DNA from: Populus alba
Lineage: Eukaryota > Streptophyta > Magnoliopsida > Malpighiales > Salicaceae
DNA length: 64,000 bases
Direction of reading: 5' to 3'
NCBI RefSeq assembly: GCF_005239225.2
Contig: NC_133292.1
Location: 12,115,965 to 12,179,964 of the forward strand
The notes beneath the pieces were generated by a model that worked only from the letters and a program-made list of their open reading frames with translations, searched no databases and was not told where the DNA came from. The translations under genes were made by a program, and so were the position numbers. Of the stretch, positions 21,986 to 33,190 are shown one piece after another; position 1 is the first letter of the stretch, and each line of letters begins with the position of its first letter.

Positions 21986-24900
21986 TCATAGCCAAGCCAC
22001 AAAATCAGATATTCTGTGTACTCCTTGTTTAGCGAGATGATCTGCCATGTGATTGTTTTCCCGGTAAGAATGAGAGTAGGTGATTGAATCAAAACATGAA
22101 GCTAGCCTCTGAGCTGAAGAGAAGAGTTTCTGATGAATCCAAGGCCTATTATAAGAATTATTCATCCAGCTAATGACATTGGCAGAATCAGATTCGATAA
22201 TAATATGTTTATGATGTAAGAAGCAGTTAGAAGCTGACAATTCGATAGCTTTGACTACTGCTCTCAGCTCAGCTACATTAGAGTCTAAGATCCCAATCGG
22301 CATAGAAAAAATACCTAAAAGTATTCCATGATGATTCCGCAAAACACCACCTATTCCGGAGGGGCCAGGTTTTCCGATAGAGGATCCATCAACATTCCAT
22401 TTGAATCTATTCGTCATAGGGGGAGACCACATAATACCAATCCTCAACTTTTGAGAATTAGTCCACCGAACCAGACCTTCAGCAGATCGAAGCAAATCTG
22501 AGGAGGAGTAGGGAAAATCCGGTTCTATAGCCTTTAACCATAAGCAAAGCCGAGTAACAATAAGGAAGAACAAAGTATCATAATCTGGGATCTTCTGCTT
22601 AAATATTACATCATTCCGAAGAAGCCACATAGACCATGTCGCAGAAAAGAACAACATCACCCATACTTTTTTCTGAAATTTGCCATAAACCAAAGAGTCC
22701 CACTGAGAGAAGAGATTTGCCAAGTTCCTTGGACAACACCAAGCTAAGCCCCACCAATTGATGATTTTGGACCAAATGAGCCAGTGCTTGTAGCAATGAA
22801 TAAAAAGGTGGTCGACCATTTCTTCCTCAGCCAAGCAGATCGGACAGATTGCAGCTGAGATATCCAGTATGCCTCTTTTAACTAACATGCTGCGGGTGTT
22901 GATTTTGTTGATGATGGCCATCCAGCAAAAAATCTCTACTTTAGGTGGGACGAGACCTCTCCAAATCCCCTTAAAGGAGAAGACAGTGTTCAATGGAGAA
23001 CTAGGAGATAAAAGCCCACATAGAGATTTAACCGAGTATCTTCCTGTGTTATTGGCTTTCCAGACAAGCCGATCCTCTGATTCTTTGTCCAGTTGCATTC
23101 TTGACAGAATAGCGTACATTTGAGTAAGAAGTCCAGTATTCCGGCCTCTCAAATCTCTGATCCAGGAGAAAACCCAGCACCATGCATGACCATCCCACAT
23201 TCCCATCTTTTCTAGGCTGGCGTCTTTATCGTTGGACAACTGAAATAGAGTAGGGAACTTCTCTGCCAATCTGCCATTGCCTGTCCAGTCATCAAGCCAA
23301 AACTTAATCCATTTTCCATTGCCAACTAACATCACAGTGTTATTAGTCACAATATTCCGCAATCTAGAATCTTTGCCACAGTAATTAACAAGCCGAGACC
23401 ATGTGCTTCCAGCACCTGTGATATGATCCTGCGGTATAAGACTGTGGTATTTAGGATTGTAAATGCTTGTAATCACATCCTTCCACATGCTCGACTCCTC
23501 AGAGCCATACCTCCATAGCCATTTGAATAGTAGAGCTTTATTTTTGTTTTGCAGAGATCCAATGCCAAGTCCACCAGCACTCTTTGACATCGACACAGTT
23601 GGCCAGCCAACATTGCATATAGACTTGCCTTCCTCTTTTTCGGACCACAAAAAGCATCTAAACTTCTTTTCAATTGCTGTTGATACCGCCACAGGCATAG
23701 GGAACAGAGAGAGAAAGTAAATTGGCAAGTTGCTAAGAACCGATTTAATTAAGCATAACCTCCCCCCTATCGATAAGAGCTTCCCTTTCCATGCAACCAA
23801 CCTAGAGCTGATATTTTGAATGATAGGATTCCACATCAGAAGTCTGCAGGAATTTGCACCAATGGGGAGGCCAAGATATTTGAAAGGGAGGTGCCCTTGC
23901 TTACATCTTAGTGACTGTGTAGTGTAATCACACACGTGATCTTCTATACCCACACCAAAGATACTGCTTTTGGAGAAGTTAACTTTCAAGCCTGACATGA
24001 GTTCAAAGCACAATAGTATGCGCTTAACATTCTGCATGCTTTCTAAGGAGGCTGAACTAAAAATGAGTGTGTCGTCTGCAAACTGTAGATGAGATAAATG
24101 AAAACCAGCCTGCCCGATGCTCACTCCCTCAATCAGCCCCAGATCACACCCTCGTTGTAGCATGCAGCTCAACCCCTGCACCGCAATGTTGAAGAGAAAA
24201 GGAGAAAGAGGGTCTCCTTGACGAAGCCCTTTTTCTAAACTGAATTCCTTTGTGGGGGAGCCGTTTACCAGCACAGACATCTTGGCTGTTGATATACATT
24301 GCATAATCCAGCCTCGCCATCGACTTCCAAAACCCATACTGGCCATGACTTCATTCACATAGTCCCATAACACTGAATCAAATGCTTTGTGGAAGTCTAG
24401 TTTAAAGAGATATCCTTTGCCCTTTTTCTTCTTCATGAAGTTAATTGCCTCGTTGGCGATCAACACACTATCCAGAATTTGCCTTCCTTTGATGAAAGCA
24501 TTTTGGTGGTCACTGATGACTTCAGGCAGAACTCGTTTCACTCTAGATGCTAGCAGTTTTGAGATAATTTTGTAGAGGCTGCCAACCAAGCTGATAGGCC
24601 TAAAATCCTGCAACTTATTGGCTCCTTTTACCTTTGGGATAAGGGTGACAAAAGAGCTGTTGATGCCTGGAGGGAGAATATTAGTCCGGTAAAATTCATC
24701 CACCATTTCAACAATGTCCCCGCCAATGATGTTCCAAGATTTCTTGATGAAGAAGAAGTTGATACCGTCGGGACCTGGTGCTTTGTTTCCTTCACAATCC
24801 CACACAGCAGTTTTGACCTCATCAGCAGAGAATGGCAGTTCTAAAGCAGTCGAGGACGAGGGCTGAAGCTTTAGGAAATTCAGATTATTGCAGGAGGCTC

Positions 24901-26134
24901 TTGGTCTATCTGTAAAAGAGTACAACTTGCTGAAGAAATTGAATACAGCCATCTTCACATCACCGGGTTTCGTCAAAGTGGCTCCTTCAACATCCAGAGA
25001 AAAGATCTGATTCTTTTTCTGGCGTGTTGTAGCAGATAAATGGAAGAAGCGGGTGTTCCTATCTCCAAGTTTGCACCACTGCACTCTTGACTTTTGATGC
25101 CATGCAGACTCTTGCATTCTGTATAACGTTCTAAGATTGGCAGAGATTATGTTGCTTCGGAATAATTCATCAGCTGATAAGTCTCTACTCTCTCTTTGAG
25201 AATCTAGGACGTCTGCTTCAATTTCTAGAGATGAGATCTTGCTAGAAGTGTTGCCCACAACATCTCTGCTCCATTTCTTACATCTATCTTTTAATAACTT
25301 TAAGGCTACAACCATACTTCGTTTGCCAGAGCTTGAATTTGAGGCTGTATTCCAGTAGAGCTGAACCATCTTCACAAATTCAGAGTTTAGCCACCAACAA
25401 TTCATCATCCGAACAGGCTTTGGTCCCCAGTTTGTAGAGTCTACCAGCATATATAATGGTCTGTGATCTGAAAAATTCTTCGGGAGTCCATACAGAGAAG
25501 ATGATGGAAGATGTTGCAGCCAATCGCCCGTCACAAACATTCTATCAATACGACTTGCAGCATTTCCTCTAGACCACGTAAACTTCTTCCCATTTAAGGG
25601 GAGATCAATCAGACCACAACTGTCAACACACATCTTGAAACTTAGCATGAAGGATGAGATTTTAGAGCTACCTTTCCTATCTGATGGGGAGAGAGTTTCA
25701 TTAAAGTCCCCTGCAAGACACCATGGTTTGCTAATGCTGTTTGTAAAAGACACAAGATAATCCCAGATCTCCTTCTTTAATAAACCATCATTTGGGGCGT
25801 AAACCAAAGAGACCATACATTCAAAATTGTACCGAGACAGTACCCCTTCAATATTTAGAATACGACCATTCATAGCCACTGAACAATTAGAAACACAGAA
25901 AGATGTCGTATTCCATATGCAGAGAATACCCCCGGAAAGGCCTAGAGAAGGCACTGCAAACCAGTCCCTAGAATGTCTACCCCAGATTGAGTTGATAGTG
26001 CAATCATCAATATTTTCAAGTTTTGTCTCCAGAATACCCAAAATATCTAGATTAAATTTTCTAACCAGAGACCTCGCACAACTTTTCTTGTCTCTACCTC
26101 CTATACCACAGGAATTCCAAATAATAATACTCAT
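21986..26134 (-). CDS. L1 ORF2: endonuclease / reverse transcriptase / RNase H
   Basis: One uninterrupted frame of 1382 codons from the ATG at 26134 (the frame stays open 30 codons further, but with no ATG and past the ORF1 stop). In order: an AP-like endonuclease starting MSIIIWNSCGIGGRDKK with CLAGDFNETL and SDHRPLY motifs; reverse transcriptase with NKAPGPDGINFFFIKKSW, FRPISLVGSLYKIISKLL, LFKLDFHKAFDSVLWDYV, QGDPLSPFLFN and the catalytic FADD; a C-terminal zinc-binding segment (CPICLAEEEMVDHLFIHC); and a type I RNase H tail with WNVDGSS, ELRAV and ESDSANVI. All key residues I can check are present. It starts 50 bases after the ORF1 stop, the usual bicistronic layout. It looks enzymatically competent, or recently so. 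Confidence 0.95.
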   Translation of the reverse strand: MSIIIWNSCGIGGRDKKSCARSLVRKFNLDILGILETKLENIDDCTINSIWGRHSRDWFAVPSLGLSGGILCIWNTTSFCVSNCSVAMNGRILNIEGVLSRYNFECMVSLVYAPNDGLLKKEIWDYLVSFTNSISKPWCLAGDFNETLSPSDRKGSSKISSFMLSFKMCVDSCGLIDLPLNGKKFTWSRGNAASRIDRMFVTGDWLQHLPSSSLYGLPKNFSDHRPLYMLVDSTNWGPKPVRMMNCWWLNSEFVKMVQLYWNTASNSSSGKRSMVVALKLLKDRCKKWSRDVVGNTSSKISSLEIEADVLDSQRESRDLSADELFRSNIISANLRTLYRMQESAWHQKSRVQWCKLGDRNTRFFHLSATTRQKKNQIFSLDVEGATLTKPGDVKMAVFNFFSKLYSFTDRPRASCNNLNFLKLQPSSSTALELPFSADEVKTAVWDCEGNKAPGPDGINFFFIKKSWNIIGGDIVEMVDEFYRTNILPPGINSSFVTLIPKVKGANKLQDFRPISLVGSLYKIISKLLASRVKRVLPEVISDHQNAFIKGRQILDSVLIANEAINFMKKKKGKGYLFKLDFHKAFDSVLWDYVNEVMASMGFGSRWRGWIMQCISTAKMSVLVNGSPTKEFSLEKGLRQGDPLSPFLFNIAVQGLSCMLQRGCDLGLIEGVSIGQAGFHLSHLQFADDTLIFSSASLESMQNVKRILLCFELMSGLKVNFSKSSIFGVGIEDHVCDYTTQSLRCKQGHLPFKYLGLPIGANSCRLLMWNPIIQNISSRLVAWKGKLLSIGGRLCLIKSVLSNLPIYFLSLFPMPVAVSTAIEKKFRCFLWSEKEEGKSICNVGWPTVSMSKSAGGLGIGSLQNKNKALLFKWLWRYGSEESSMWKDVITSIYNPKYHSLIPQDHITGAGSTWSRLVNYCGKDSRLRNIVTNNTVMLVGNGKWIKFWLDDWTGNGRLAEKFPTLFQLSNDKDASLEKMGMWDGHAWCWVFSWIRDLRGRNTGLLTQMYAILSRMQLDKESEDRLVWKANNTGRYSVKSLCGLLSPSSPLNTVFSFKGIWRGLVPPKVEIFCWMAIINKINTRSMLVKRGILDISAAICPICLAEEEMVDHLFIHCYKHWLIWSKIINWWGLAWCCPRNLANLFSQWDSLVYGKFQKKVWVMLFFSATWSMWLLRNDVIFKQKIPDYDTLFFLIVTRLCLWLKAIEPDFPYSSSDLLRSAEGLVRWTNSQKLRIGIMWSPPMTNRFKWNVDGSSIGKPGPSGIGGVLRNHHGILLGIFSMPIGILDSNVAELRAVVKAIELSASNCFLHHKHIIIESDSANVISWMNNSYNRPWIHQKLFSSAQRLASCFDSITYSHSYRENNHMADHLAKQGVHRISDFVAWL

Positions 26135-26183
26135 CAAAAGGAATAATAACCATACCTTGGACAAGAACTGAATAGTGAGCTCA

Positions 26184-28289
26184 CTATTTCTTCCTTCTAA
26201 TCCACTCCTCCTGCTCTTTTTCAATAAAACCTTGTAGTGTCTGTGTCATGAGATGGCTGTCCTCATGACTTTGCAATATTGCTTTTCCCACCACCCAGCA
26301 AGAGTTCGCTTCATCCCTAGGGTCAGGATGCACAGTCTCAGGTGTTTGTTTGTTAGTTGATGAGGAAAAAAGAACTTGCACACTGCTTGCATCATCCTCT
26401 CTAGCTAGGTCCCTTCCAGATCGAATAATAGCATTTCTATTCATGATTCCATTATCGGATACTGAATACTCAGTGATTCCCATCTCAGCTTGTTTAGAGC
26501 TTCGATTTTCCATTTTGCGCGATTTTCTTCTTTTGAAGGATGAAGATTTACGAGACAGCTTTCTTGCCTTATTGCGTTGGGATCTCCTGTTCTGTAAATT
26601 CAAATCACACAGTTCGATTGGATCTGCAATGGAAGAAATAAAGTTGGCAAAAGATGGCCCACTGCTTGGGATAACACTTGATATCTGGCCCATATTGGAT
26701 GGCTTCTGGATTTCATCTTGGCCCATCATTGTCAAATCTTCGCTAATGCAACCGGTTTGCTGGTCCAGCCCATATTTCTTGAAAAAAACATCCTGTTTGT
26801 TGCACATCTGTCTCTATGCACTGAGTTGTAGCCACCCCAACATATTCATAAGGAACCAAAGCCAAACGGTTACTATAATCGTACATACAATCGTCTGATG
26901 GAGCTGCATGTCTGCAGACCTCCGTGATTTCTGGATGCAGGTACTCCGATGATATGGCAGATGTGAGAGATGCGTTGTCAACCTGGTTCTGGTTATCCCA
27001 TGCACATAAGAATTCAAACTCAACATTTGGTCTTGTAGCCCTGGGAATTGATACTGCCGGAATAATTTCCACTTCCACTTCCCTGTTTCATCATCGGATA
27101 GCACAGATTCCGTGTAGAGAGAGACATCCATGGAGTGCTTGACTGTTGTGAGTGAGGGGATTAGATCACCCTTAATTTCTTGCAAGCTAACATCGACTTG
27201 TGTTCCATCAAGCTCGAGAATCACTTGATCGTGCAAAGGTTCCAACTTTCTAGTATTAATGAGAACTCTGATTCCAGAGATGGATCCCTGACTAACACAT
27301 GTTGTATCATAGCCAATAATGTTTCCCCAACTCTGCAGGAGAATGTCAATGCAATTTTTGTTCCAGCCTTCCATTGGTAGGCCAAAAATTGCTAACCAAG
27401 CGAATCGATCATGAGCTCTAGTGCTTCCTTCCCATTGTCTGAGGTTAGTAAAAAGTGATTGCAATAAAGACCCCTCCTTTGCTTGTTCTTGTTGTACACT
27501 CAACCGGTCCACAAAAGTGATGATCCCCTGGCTGGCACCTAAAAATCTGAAGCTCACTGTGTTATCAACGGTTTGTAATATTTTTGCCTCCATGGTTGCG
27601 ACATCGACATTGGGCAATATATTCCCTACCAAACTCCTATAAAGCCATTCCTTATCTTCATCTGTGGAGACATACTGCATCATTCTTCTTTCCGTACTGA
27701 TCGGATGGGGTTTTGTGTTTGTGAGAACCTCAATAAATGATCTGTTGTCTCGCAACGTAGACTTTGTGTTTTGTGTTTTGACAGGCTTTGGGCTGGGTTT
27801 TGGCGATGTAGGGGGAGGCCTAATGGGGTGAAGTTTAGCTGGATTCACTCTCAGCTTATATGTATCAAACCAGATGGTGTTAGCTTGATCGCATAGATCA
27901 GATATCGGAACAGGAGATAAGATGTCCACAAAGCCAAAACATCTTCCAAGAACGGTCTTTCGTGTAGATATAAAGAGTTTGGTAACTCGACCAAGCTTGC
28001 AAAATGCTCTTTTCAGATCTTGGTATTCCACCCACGAGGGAAATCTTTCAAAAAAGAGTTTAACTTGTTCTGGGCCATAAGGAGTGATGATACAGGGTGT
28101 AGGGTCAGGTGCTTTGAAGATAGGGGCAGAGGATGTAGTAGGGACAGATGCATGGTTCCTGTATGGGAGTTTTTGGGAGGTTAAGGTTGCTATGTTCAGG
28201 TGAGGGTGAGGGATGTGTTTGTTATGGTGATCTGATGGTTTTTTTGTCGTGAGGGCTATGGTGGGTTGAGAGCGAATCATGTTGTTCAC
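26184..28289 (-). pseudogene. L1 ORF1 (RRM-type RNA-binding protein), frameshifted
   Basis: Begins at the ATG at 28289. The first 400 or so codons carry an RRM-like segment (VKLFFERFPSW, LKRAFCKLGRVTKLFIS, CFGFVDI) and then a DUF4283-like region, as in plant L1 ORF1. The frame then switches near 27070, where a repeated GTGGAA sits, and again at a seven-A run (plus 26782-26788). The last 207 codons (26807-26184), rich in Ser/Lys/Arg, are in a third frame. Two single-step frame changes therefore break an otherwise well-preserved ORF1 while ORF2 is intact. They could be true mutations or base-call errors. Confidence 0.88.
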
Positions 28290-29455
28290 ACGGTTTCTGT
28301 TGCTATCATGGAACTAAGTTTCCCAGCAGTAGCTAGATGCAGAGCTGGTTAAAACAGCTTAATATCTCTTAACTGCCTCTCTCCTTCTTAGAAGCAGAAA
28401 CCCAACTGGACGAAACACCAACACTGGCATCTCCTTCGCCATATAGTTGCTTCTCTGTTCGGCTCTCTCTAGGGGAGGAGAGTGGAGGCTGGCCTGGTAA
28501 GCTGATGAACCAGATCCGAAAACGAAACCAGCTGGGAAAGAATTCCTTGATTGCTGATGTGAAGGCAGGTACTGATGGCGATGAAGATAACAAGATCCAA
28601 TTGAATCAAGCTAGGATGCAGGCGGGATTGGACCTGGAGCTTCGATTAGGGTCCGATCCACACGAATCATCTACGAGGTCGAGTCACAGAGAATTCCTTT
28701 GATCATAGTGAGCTGCCAGATGTTCGGGATCTGCAGGGAGGTTTTTCTTTGAAAAGTTGAAGACTTGCTGAATATAGTCCTGCTTGATAATGTTTAATGG
28801 ATGCTCCTTTGTGTTGGTGGGAGAAACCACTGGTGGTGGCTTTGAAACACTCAGAGGGGATAAAACACACTGTTTTATTACACAAAACCGAAGCTTACAA
28901 ATCAACACAAAAGCTTACAATTACACGCCCTCTCTCTCTCTTTCTCTTTCTAGTGTTCCTCTCAATTCTCTCCACACATATAACATAAGCTGGGCATTCT
29001 ATTTATACACAAAATCAGAATACGAAAATTCAACCTTCAAGTGTGAAGGCGGCTGGCGGCTGTGGCAGCTGGTGGCTGGCGGCTGCGGCTGGTGGCTGGT
29101 CGGTTGGTGGCAGCTGGTGGCTGGCTGGGCGGTGGTTGCCTTCCTTGACCTTCTAGATTGAGTTTAGATTCAACACTTTGCTCAGTGTTTTACGAGCAAA
29201 ACTCCAGATATTGATGTCACGCAGCGAGAGAAGCTGATCTGCTGCTTTTTCCTTTGGATTCACCTTCTTCTTCTCCTTTACAAGCGGCTCTGTTGGTTCG
29301 AAGATGGAGGTGAGAGTGGCTGGGAGGCTGATTTGGTGGTCGGTGGAGCCCGATCTTTGCTGCGAGGACACTGCAGTCAATTAGTGGAGGTGGAGGTGGA
29401 GGGCAGGGAGGAGGTGGTGGTGGTGGATCTAGATTAGGACTTGGGTCAGGTTATT
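28290..29455 (-). other. L1 5' leader region with nested LTR
   Basis: No gene. It contains the solo copia LTR at 28812-29175 and a purine/GGTGG-rich stretch at 29385-29430 (plus strand). L1 internal promoters normally lie here, but I cannot point to a specific element. Confidence 0.7.
28812..29175 (-). mobile_element. copia-type solo LTR, 364 bp, nested in L1
   Basis: Bounded by TGTTGG...CAACA inverted ends (TGTTGAATC...CCAACA on the minus strand) and by the exact 5-base duplication CTTTG at 28807-28811 and 29176-29180. A TATA-like GTGTATAAATAG lies mid-LTR on the minus strand near 29000. A sister LTR of about 360 bases is at 42132-42491, there followed by a primer site and gag. Being solo with a target duplication, it arose by LTR-LTR recombination after inserting into the L1 leader. 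Confidence 0.9.
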
Positions 29456-29470
29456 GTGCTACGTCTAGTT
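29456..29470. repeat. L1 target-site duplication, right
   Basis: Second copy of GTGCTACGTCTAGTT. Downstream host sequence (TAATCAAGG-like) continues exactly as at the empty site 43973-44000. Confidence 0.93.
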
Positions 29471-29752
29471 AATCAAGGATTAATTTGAGTGTAGAATTCC
29501 CATTTGTTATACTTTATAGAGAAAGGAAATCGTGCTACTCACATTTATCCTTTTCAAAGTAAGATGCAGTTAAAAAAATGACAGGATTATATATGAAGTA
29601 TAATCCTTGTTTATTCCTCATGAATGGCTTGTTTCTCTGAGTAAAACTTTCCAACAGAGTAGAAATCTCAGAAAACATCGTCTACGTACTATGTCGGAAG
29701 TCCAAACCAATCATGTATGTGGTAGAGACTAGCGAGAAAATCAATGGAAGCC

Positions 29753-32700
29753 TTAGAATGAACCTCGGAAACCAAATGGAGAAGGATATTTGTGAAGGGA
29801 TATCTTGATTGTGTTTCTTTGAGAGATTCTGTGTATCTCTTTGCACTCCTCAAGATCACTATCACAAGTCAAACGAACCCAATCCCCATCATCATCCATA
29901 TACTTGAGACCAATCCATGTGAAATCATCTATCTCGAAACGCTTACCAATCTCTTGTTGCAAGTCTCTTACACCCCACTTTGGTTGCAAGCCTAACCTAT
30001 CCTTCTCTACTCCATAAATGGCTTTCACTTCAAAGACACCTCCTTCTCGTAAACTCTGGCCAAAACGTGGAGGACTTTCTAGCTCACTTAGATGAATATG
30101 ATCACTGACTGTCCTTGTTTTGTGAATTTGTGATCTTACAAGAAAGTCCGGTCCACCTTGGTTATTCAAGCAATGCAATTCTGCTAATTCGCTACTGCAA
30201 GTCCTCTTAGAAATCCCATTCGAGGTTTCTGCAAGTGATGAAGAGCCATTTCCATTGCTTGAGCCAGTTATGGCGGTGGCAGCATGCTGCTGTGCTCGTC
30301 CAGAACAGCAGTTACTTGAACAAGAGCTCCTACTACACGGAGAAGAATGGGATTTCGAGGCAATGCCAGAAGGGCAAGAATCATCAGGTGGAGAGTCTAA
30401 GTGCTTTGAATTATCAATACTCCTGAATGATGAATAAGAAGTATGACTTGAAAGTTTTGGAGAGCTCAGTCCTGGGAAGGCTGGATAGAAAGATTCATTT
30501 TGGACGGCACCCTTGGCACCATGGACTGTATCAATCATCTGCTGGAGTTTTCGTAAGGAATGGTCAACCATCTTGATCTTTCGAGAAGGCCATCGTTTGA
30601 TACCGTGTTGTCTGCATATCCTTTTCAGAGTAGTCGAGCAAACTGCAATTAGAACAAATTGTGTGAGCACACCATTGATTAGCTAACAAATGATATTTTA
30701 AGAAAGCGAACTAGCTGAACAAAGGAAAATGATGATACAGGTTTAGGAAGATTAAGATCAAGTTGGTCTCCGGCAAATGTTCGTCTGTGTAATGATAATC
30801 ATCTAATCTAATAAAGGAGGCCTCAAATCCAACATTGAAATGCTACTCATTAATTACTTCAAATATAAACATGTGGTTTCAGTTGAGATAGGACATTTTC
30901 ATACCGCCGAGGCTTTGAGCAGCATCATTGAGGCTACCGGCAAAGTATTGTTGAAGAACTCCCAAGCTGATTGTCTGAATCTCTCTCTTGGTGCGTCTCT
31001 TCTTACTTGTTTTTGTGCTACCTAACAAGTAACGTCCGCCAAAAGCAGAAGAAACTCCATCACCCTCGATACTGCTATTAGGTCTAGGATTTTGCTGAAG
31101 TTGACCCAACTCTGAAATTTCTTGCTTATTGTCTAACTCCTCCTTGGAGTCATCCCCATGAGTTATCATCTTGAGCTCTTCTTTAGGTTCTTTGGGATAG
31201 TCCCATGTGATGCAGCAACTTTTACCCTTCTTTTGGGCCTCCACCATGCGGGCAATCCAAGATGATTCGTCGGGTGGAGCTTCTTTCGAAGGTGATGATA
31301 CAAAACTCTTAATTTTTTCTATATCAAGCTCCTTGTCCATGACAACTTGTAGACTCCTGCAAACCTGTTTTATGGAAACAGGCAATAAATCCCACATCTC
31401 CTTTTTCTCTTCGGTATCTTGGCAATCTTTTGGCAAGAATAACTCCAACACAAATTCAACGAATCCGGTAGAAATGCTTCTCAGGGGAATCGCTATGGCA
31501 GCATGAAGACCAAATATCTTAGCATGGTGAGCTAAAGGATAATCTTTCTTGCTGAAGGAAGTCATATCATTCGTGAAACATTGCCTTTGTGTTGTGAATG
31601 CTCTCCCCACAATCCCTTGTCCTAGGAAAAGGTATTGCTCAAAACTCGCCATGTGAAAACCTGAAAAACCTCTGTCGGCTAAAAAGCAAGCAGAATCCAC
31701 AGTGGAAATACAAGAGCTAAACCTCTCGGGAAACTGCTGGCGTCCACTTTTACCTTGGCGGCTACATAAGGCCCATGTTAGAGCCAAGGGCAATCTATAT
31801 GTCTTGCAAACAGATTTCACAATATCTGGAATCTCAGGCACTGCAGCTTGATTTAATCGATTGCAAGTCTGTGATAAATGGAACACAATTGTCATCTTGG
31901 TTATGAATGCTAAAATTTCTGAAACCTTTGAGTCTAGTGTCTTTAAAATGTCTAGTATCTACGTACCTCGGCACCGGGAGAGCAGAAGTCTTCAGAACTT
32001 CTTAGATCAACAGCCTGCAAATCAACATGCATATATATAAAGACCAAAAAACAAGGAAAGTTCTCTGCTTATTTCACAGGCTTGAAGAAATTGATAGCCA
32101 TTGTTACTTTTGAAAGGCATTTCGATCATTAAAAAATCTGAAAGTTAAATGCAAGTCAAGGGATATGAAATGAAAGAAACATGAAGCCTATAAGCAACTA
32201 ACATAAAATAATATAACAATAGTTTCATTGTAAAACTTGATAGCTAATTGAAACCTTTGCAAGATACATGGGAAACGAACAAACCTGGAGAACTTTGCAG
32301 ATGTCTTCTAGTTCTTGACGATAGCTTATCTTCTGAATGGTAGTCGCAATCTCAACTATGCCCAAGCAAGTCTTGCTGCCTTGTTTGAAAAGTGGGAGTG
32401 CAAGAGACCCTTTAATGTGATGTTGTACTGCATGATCTTTATGTGGATATTCTTCACTTTTGAAGAGACTTACGTCAGGAGTCCACTCAGGCAGCTTCTC
32501 CAAGAAAACCCGACCGGGGAACCCTACAGGACTTCTTGCATCCTCTTCTGCTTGGAAATGATAGGCAGTTGAAACCTTTCTATAACTTGCAAGGCTCTTG
32601 CAACTCGGATTGACAAAGTATGGCTGATCAATAGTAGCAAGGACTCTTTTCCCTTCTATCTCCATGGGTAGCCAAATCTGGATAAGAATATCTCTATCTT

Positions 32701-33190
32701 GTATACGATTTTTCAAGCATCCAACGGCTTGCATTACTCTCTCCTTCACAGAACATGAAGTCCCTGGATTTACTCTCTGCACCATCTGCCATTCGAAACC
32801 CGATGCAGCAGCTTCTACCCCACAGCTTCTGGGGTGCGAGAAAGGTGTTGAAGTCTCCACAGAATCTTCAACCTGAAGTTCAGTCTGAACAAGTTCCGTG
32901 CTGTTTGGATAATCTAGAGGTGGATTTCCATGGCAATGCCTTTCTGTTTCTTCTTGATAGTCCTGCTCGTTTGAGGCTATGCTCAAATTAGGAGTCCCCG
33001 TAACAGGAATATAAAGTGAAGGGTCATGGAGAACATTAGAGGTGGAGAGAGCTTGCTGCAGAAAGTTGAACCCTCCATCCTTCTCAATCCACCCTTGATA
33101 CAAGATTTCATCCATGAAATCCCAGTTCGTGACATTTCCTGAGAAAATATCGAATGTAGAATTAGGGGTAGAGGAACTATGGTCATCCAT
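29753..33190 (-). CDS. NLP: NIN-like protein (NLP), RWP-RK/PB1 transcription factor
   Basis: Plant nitrate-response transcription factor, predicted nuclear. Four exons with GT-AG borders and matching phases: 33190-32285, 32014-31967, 31868-30905, 30642-29753 (2808 nt, 935 aa, near the family norm). The start is the ATG at 33190 (MDDHSSSTPNS), below an in-frame stop. Exon 1 holds the acidic WDFMDEILYQGW motif and a GAF-like region ([36 protein letters not shown]). Exon 3 continues the regulatory region and starts RWP-RK (LQQYFAGSLNDAAQSLG). Exon 4 completes it (CRQHGIKRWPSRKI) and ends in PB1 (LKYMDDDGDWVRLTCDSDLE). The intron inside RWP-RK is at the family's usual place. It reads closest to the NLP1/NLP2 clade. 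It is the only uninterrupted copy in the array, so probably the functional one. Expression is not shown by the sequence. Confidence 0.95.

Larger units (their letters stand above)
21761..29455 (-). mobile_element. full-length L1-type LINE with intact ORF2
   Basis: The element is 7.7 kb including a nested solo LTR. It has a poly-T left end (its A tail), ORF2, ORF1 and a 5' leader ending at 29455. It is flanked by the 15-base direct repeat GTGCTACGTCTAGTT at 21746-21760 and 29456-29470. The duplicated segment at 43973-43987 holds the same site once, followed directly by AATCAAAGATTAA, so it is the empty site. That proves both ends of the insertion without relying on homology. Confidence 0.95.

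Noticed and set aside
26350..26898. 182-codon plus-strand frame
   Set aside because: Antisense shadow of L1 ORF1, without domains.
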